Shown here: one piece after another, positions 63,840-64,000 of the stretch
How the letters are laid out: the number at the start of each line of letters is the position of its first letter
Position numbering within the stretch: the stretch's first letter is position 1
Source: Pomphorhynchus laevis
Lineage: Eukaryota > Acanthocephala > Palaeacanthocephala > Echinorhynchida > Pomphorhynchidae
Reading direction: 5' to 3'
Assembly: GCA_012934845.2 (NCBI GenBank)
Contig: WNNJ02000496.1
Location: forward strand, 1-64,000
Length of the DNA stretch: 64,000 nucleotides
Made by a program: the position numbers and the translations under genes
The notes under the pieces: model-generated
What the model was told of the DNA's origin: nothing
Database searches by the model: none
The model's input: the letters and a program-made list of their open reading frames with translations, nothing else

Positions 63840-64000
63840 CTAAAAGTAAAATAATTCAAAATATCATAACAGTAAGAAAACATGTGATAATGTGCAGCTT
63901 AGCGCATTGAAATCACACCATATTGTGACTCCAATAATAAAATGTGGCTTAAACAAATAATAAAATATAGGGACTGCTAATATTAACTAAATGAATAATT

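Overview
The window is AT-rich invertebrate (metazoan) DNA. Introns, tandem repeats and a dense layer of decayed retrotransposons dominate it, and nothing looks prokaryotic or viral. The taxon cannot be named from the sequence. Useful clues are the very short introns (44-52 nt) mixed with kilobase introns full of transposable elements, and the co-occurrence of Penelope-like elements (PLE), CR1/L2-type LINEs and several LINE families with restriction-like endonucleases (RLE).

The main cellular gene is a divergent homologue of CLEC16A (Drosophila ema, C. elegans gop-1) on the minus strand, from the ATG at 51443 to the TAA at 16235. I assembled 17 exons by following splice sites, reading phase and family similarity. 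One small exon is probably still missing between about 18.95 and 21.2 kb. The gene covers about 35 kb, and most of that is retroelement cargo in its introns. Other likely host exons, all on the minus strand, are a first exon at 2966-3237, a terminal exon at 54895-55062, a terminal exon pair at 63504-63839, and a possible first exon at 63421-63460. None of these four is identified.

The rest is mobile DNA. (1) RLE-bearing LINE family A (CXC zinc module, RT, zinc knuckle, PD-D/E nuclease) occurs at about 4.0-4.3, 4.4-5.9, 42.3-45.3, 47.1-50.1 and 51.7-54.6 kb. (2) A second RLE family with an acidic tail lies at 32.8-35.4 kb. (3) A third RLE family is present as fragments at 2.1 and 14.7-15.6 kb. 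(4) A CR1-like LINE with intact ORF1 and endonuclease but a deleted RT core lies at 8.5-11.8 kb. (5) L2-like LINEs lie at 12.2-13.8, 29.1-30.5 and 45.3-47.1 kb, with 3' ends at 26.5 and 32.1 kb. (6) An APE-type LINE called 'B' here lies at 6.4-8.0, 19.5-19.95 and 57.1-58.8 kb. (7) PLE fragments of at least two families include a GIY-YIG endonuclease piece at 20.4-20.8 kb, repeated RT palm pieces, and 3' regions that can fold into hammerhead-like structures. (8) There are two copies of a SINE-like repeat, a terminal-inverted-repeat element at 23.6 kb, a three-copy minisatellite at 21.8-22.1 kb and an alternating A/B tandem array at 38.5-39.2 kb.

The observations most worth a second look are the two structured RNA motifs tied to PLE-like repeats (both show compensatory base changes between copies), the three coexisting RLE nuclease families, the acidic tail of the 33-35 kb element, and the transposon-packed CLEC16A locus with retroelement sequence about 300 bp upstream of its start codon.
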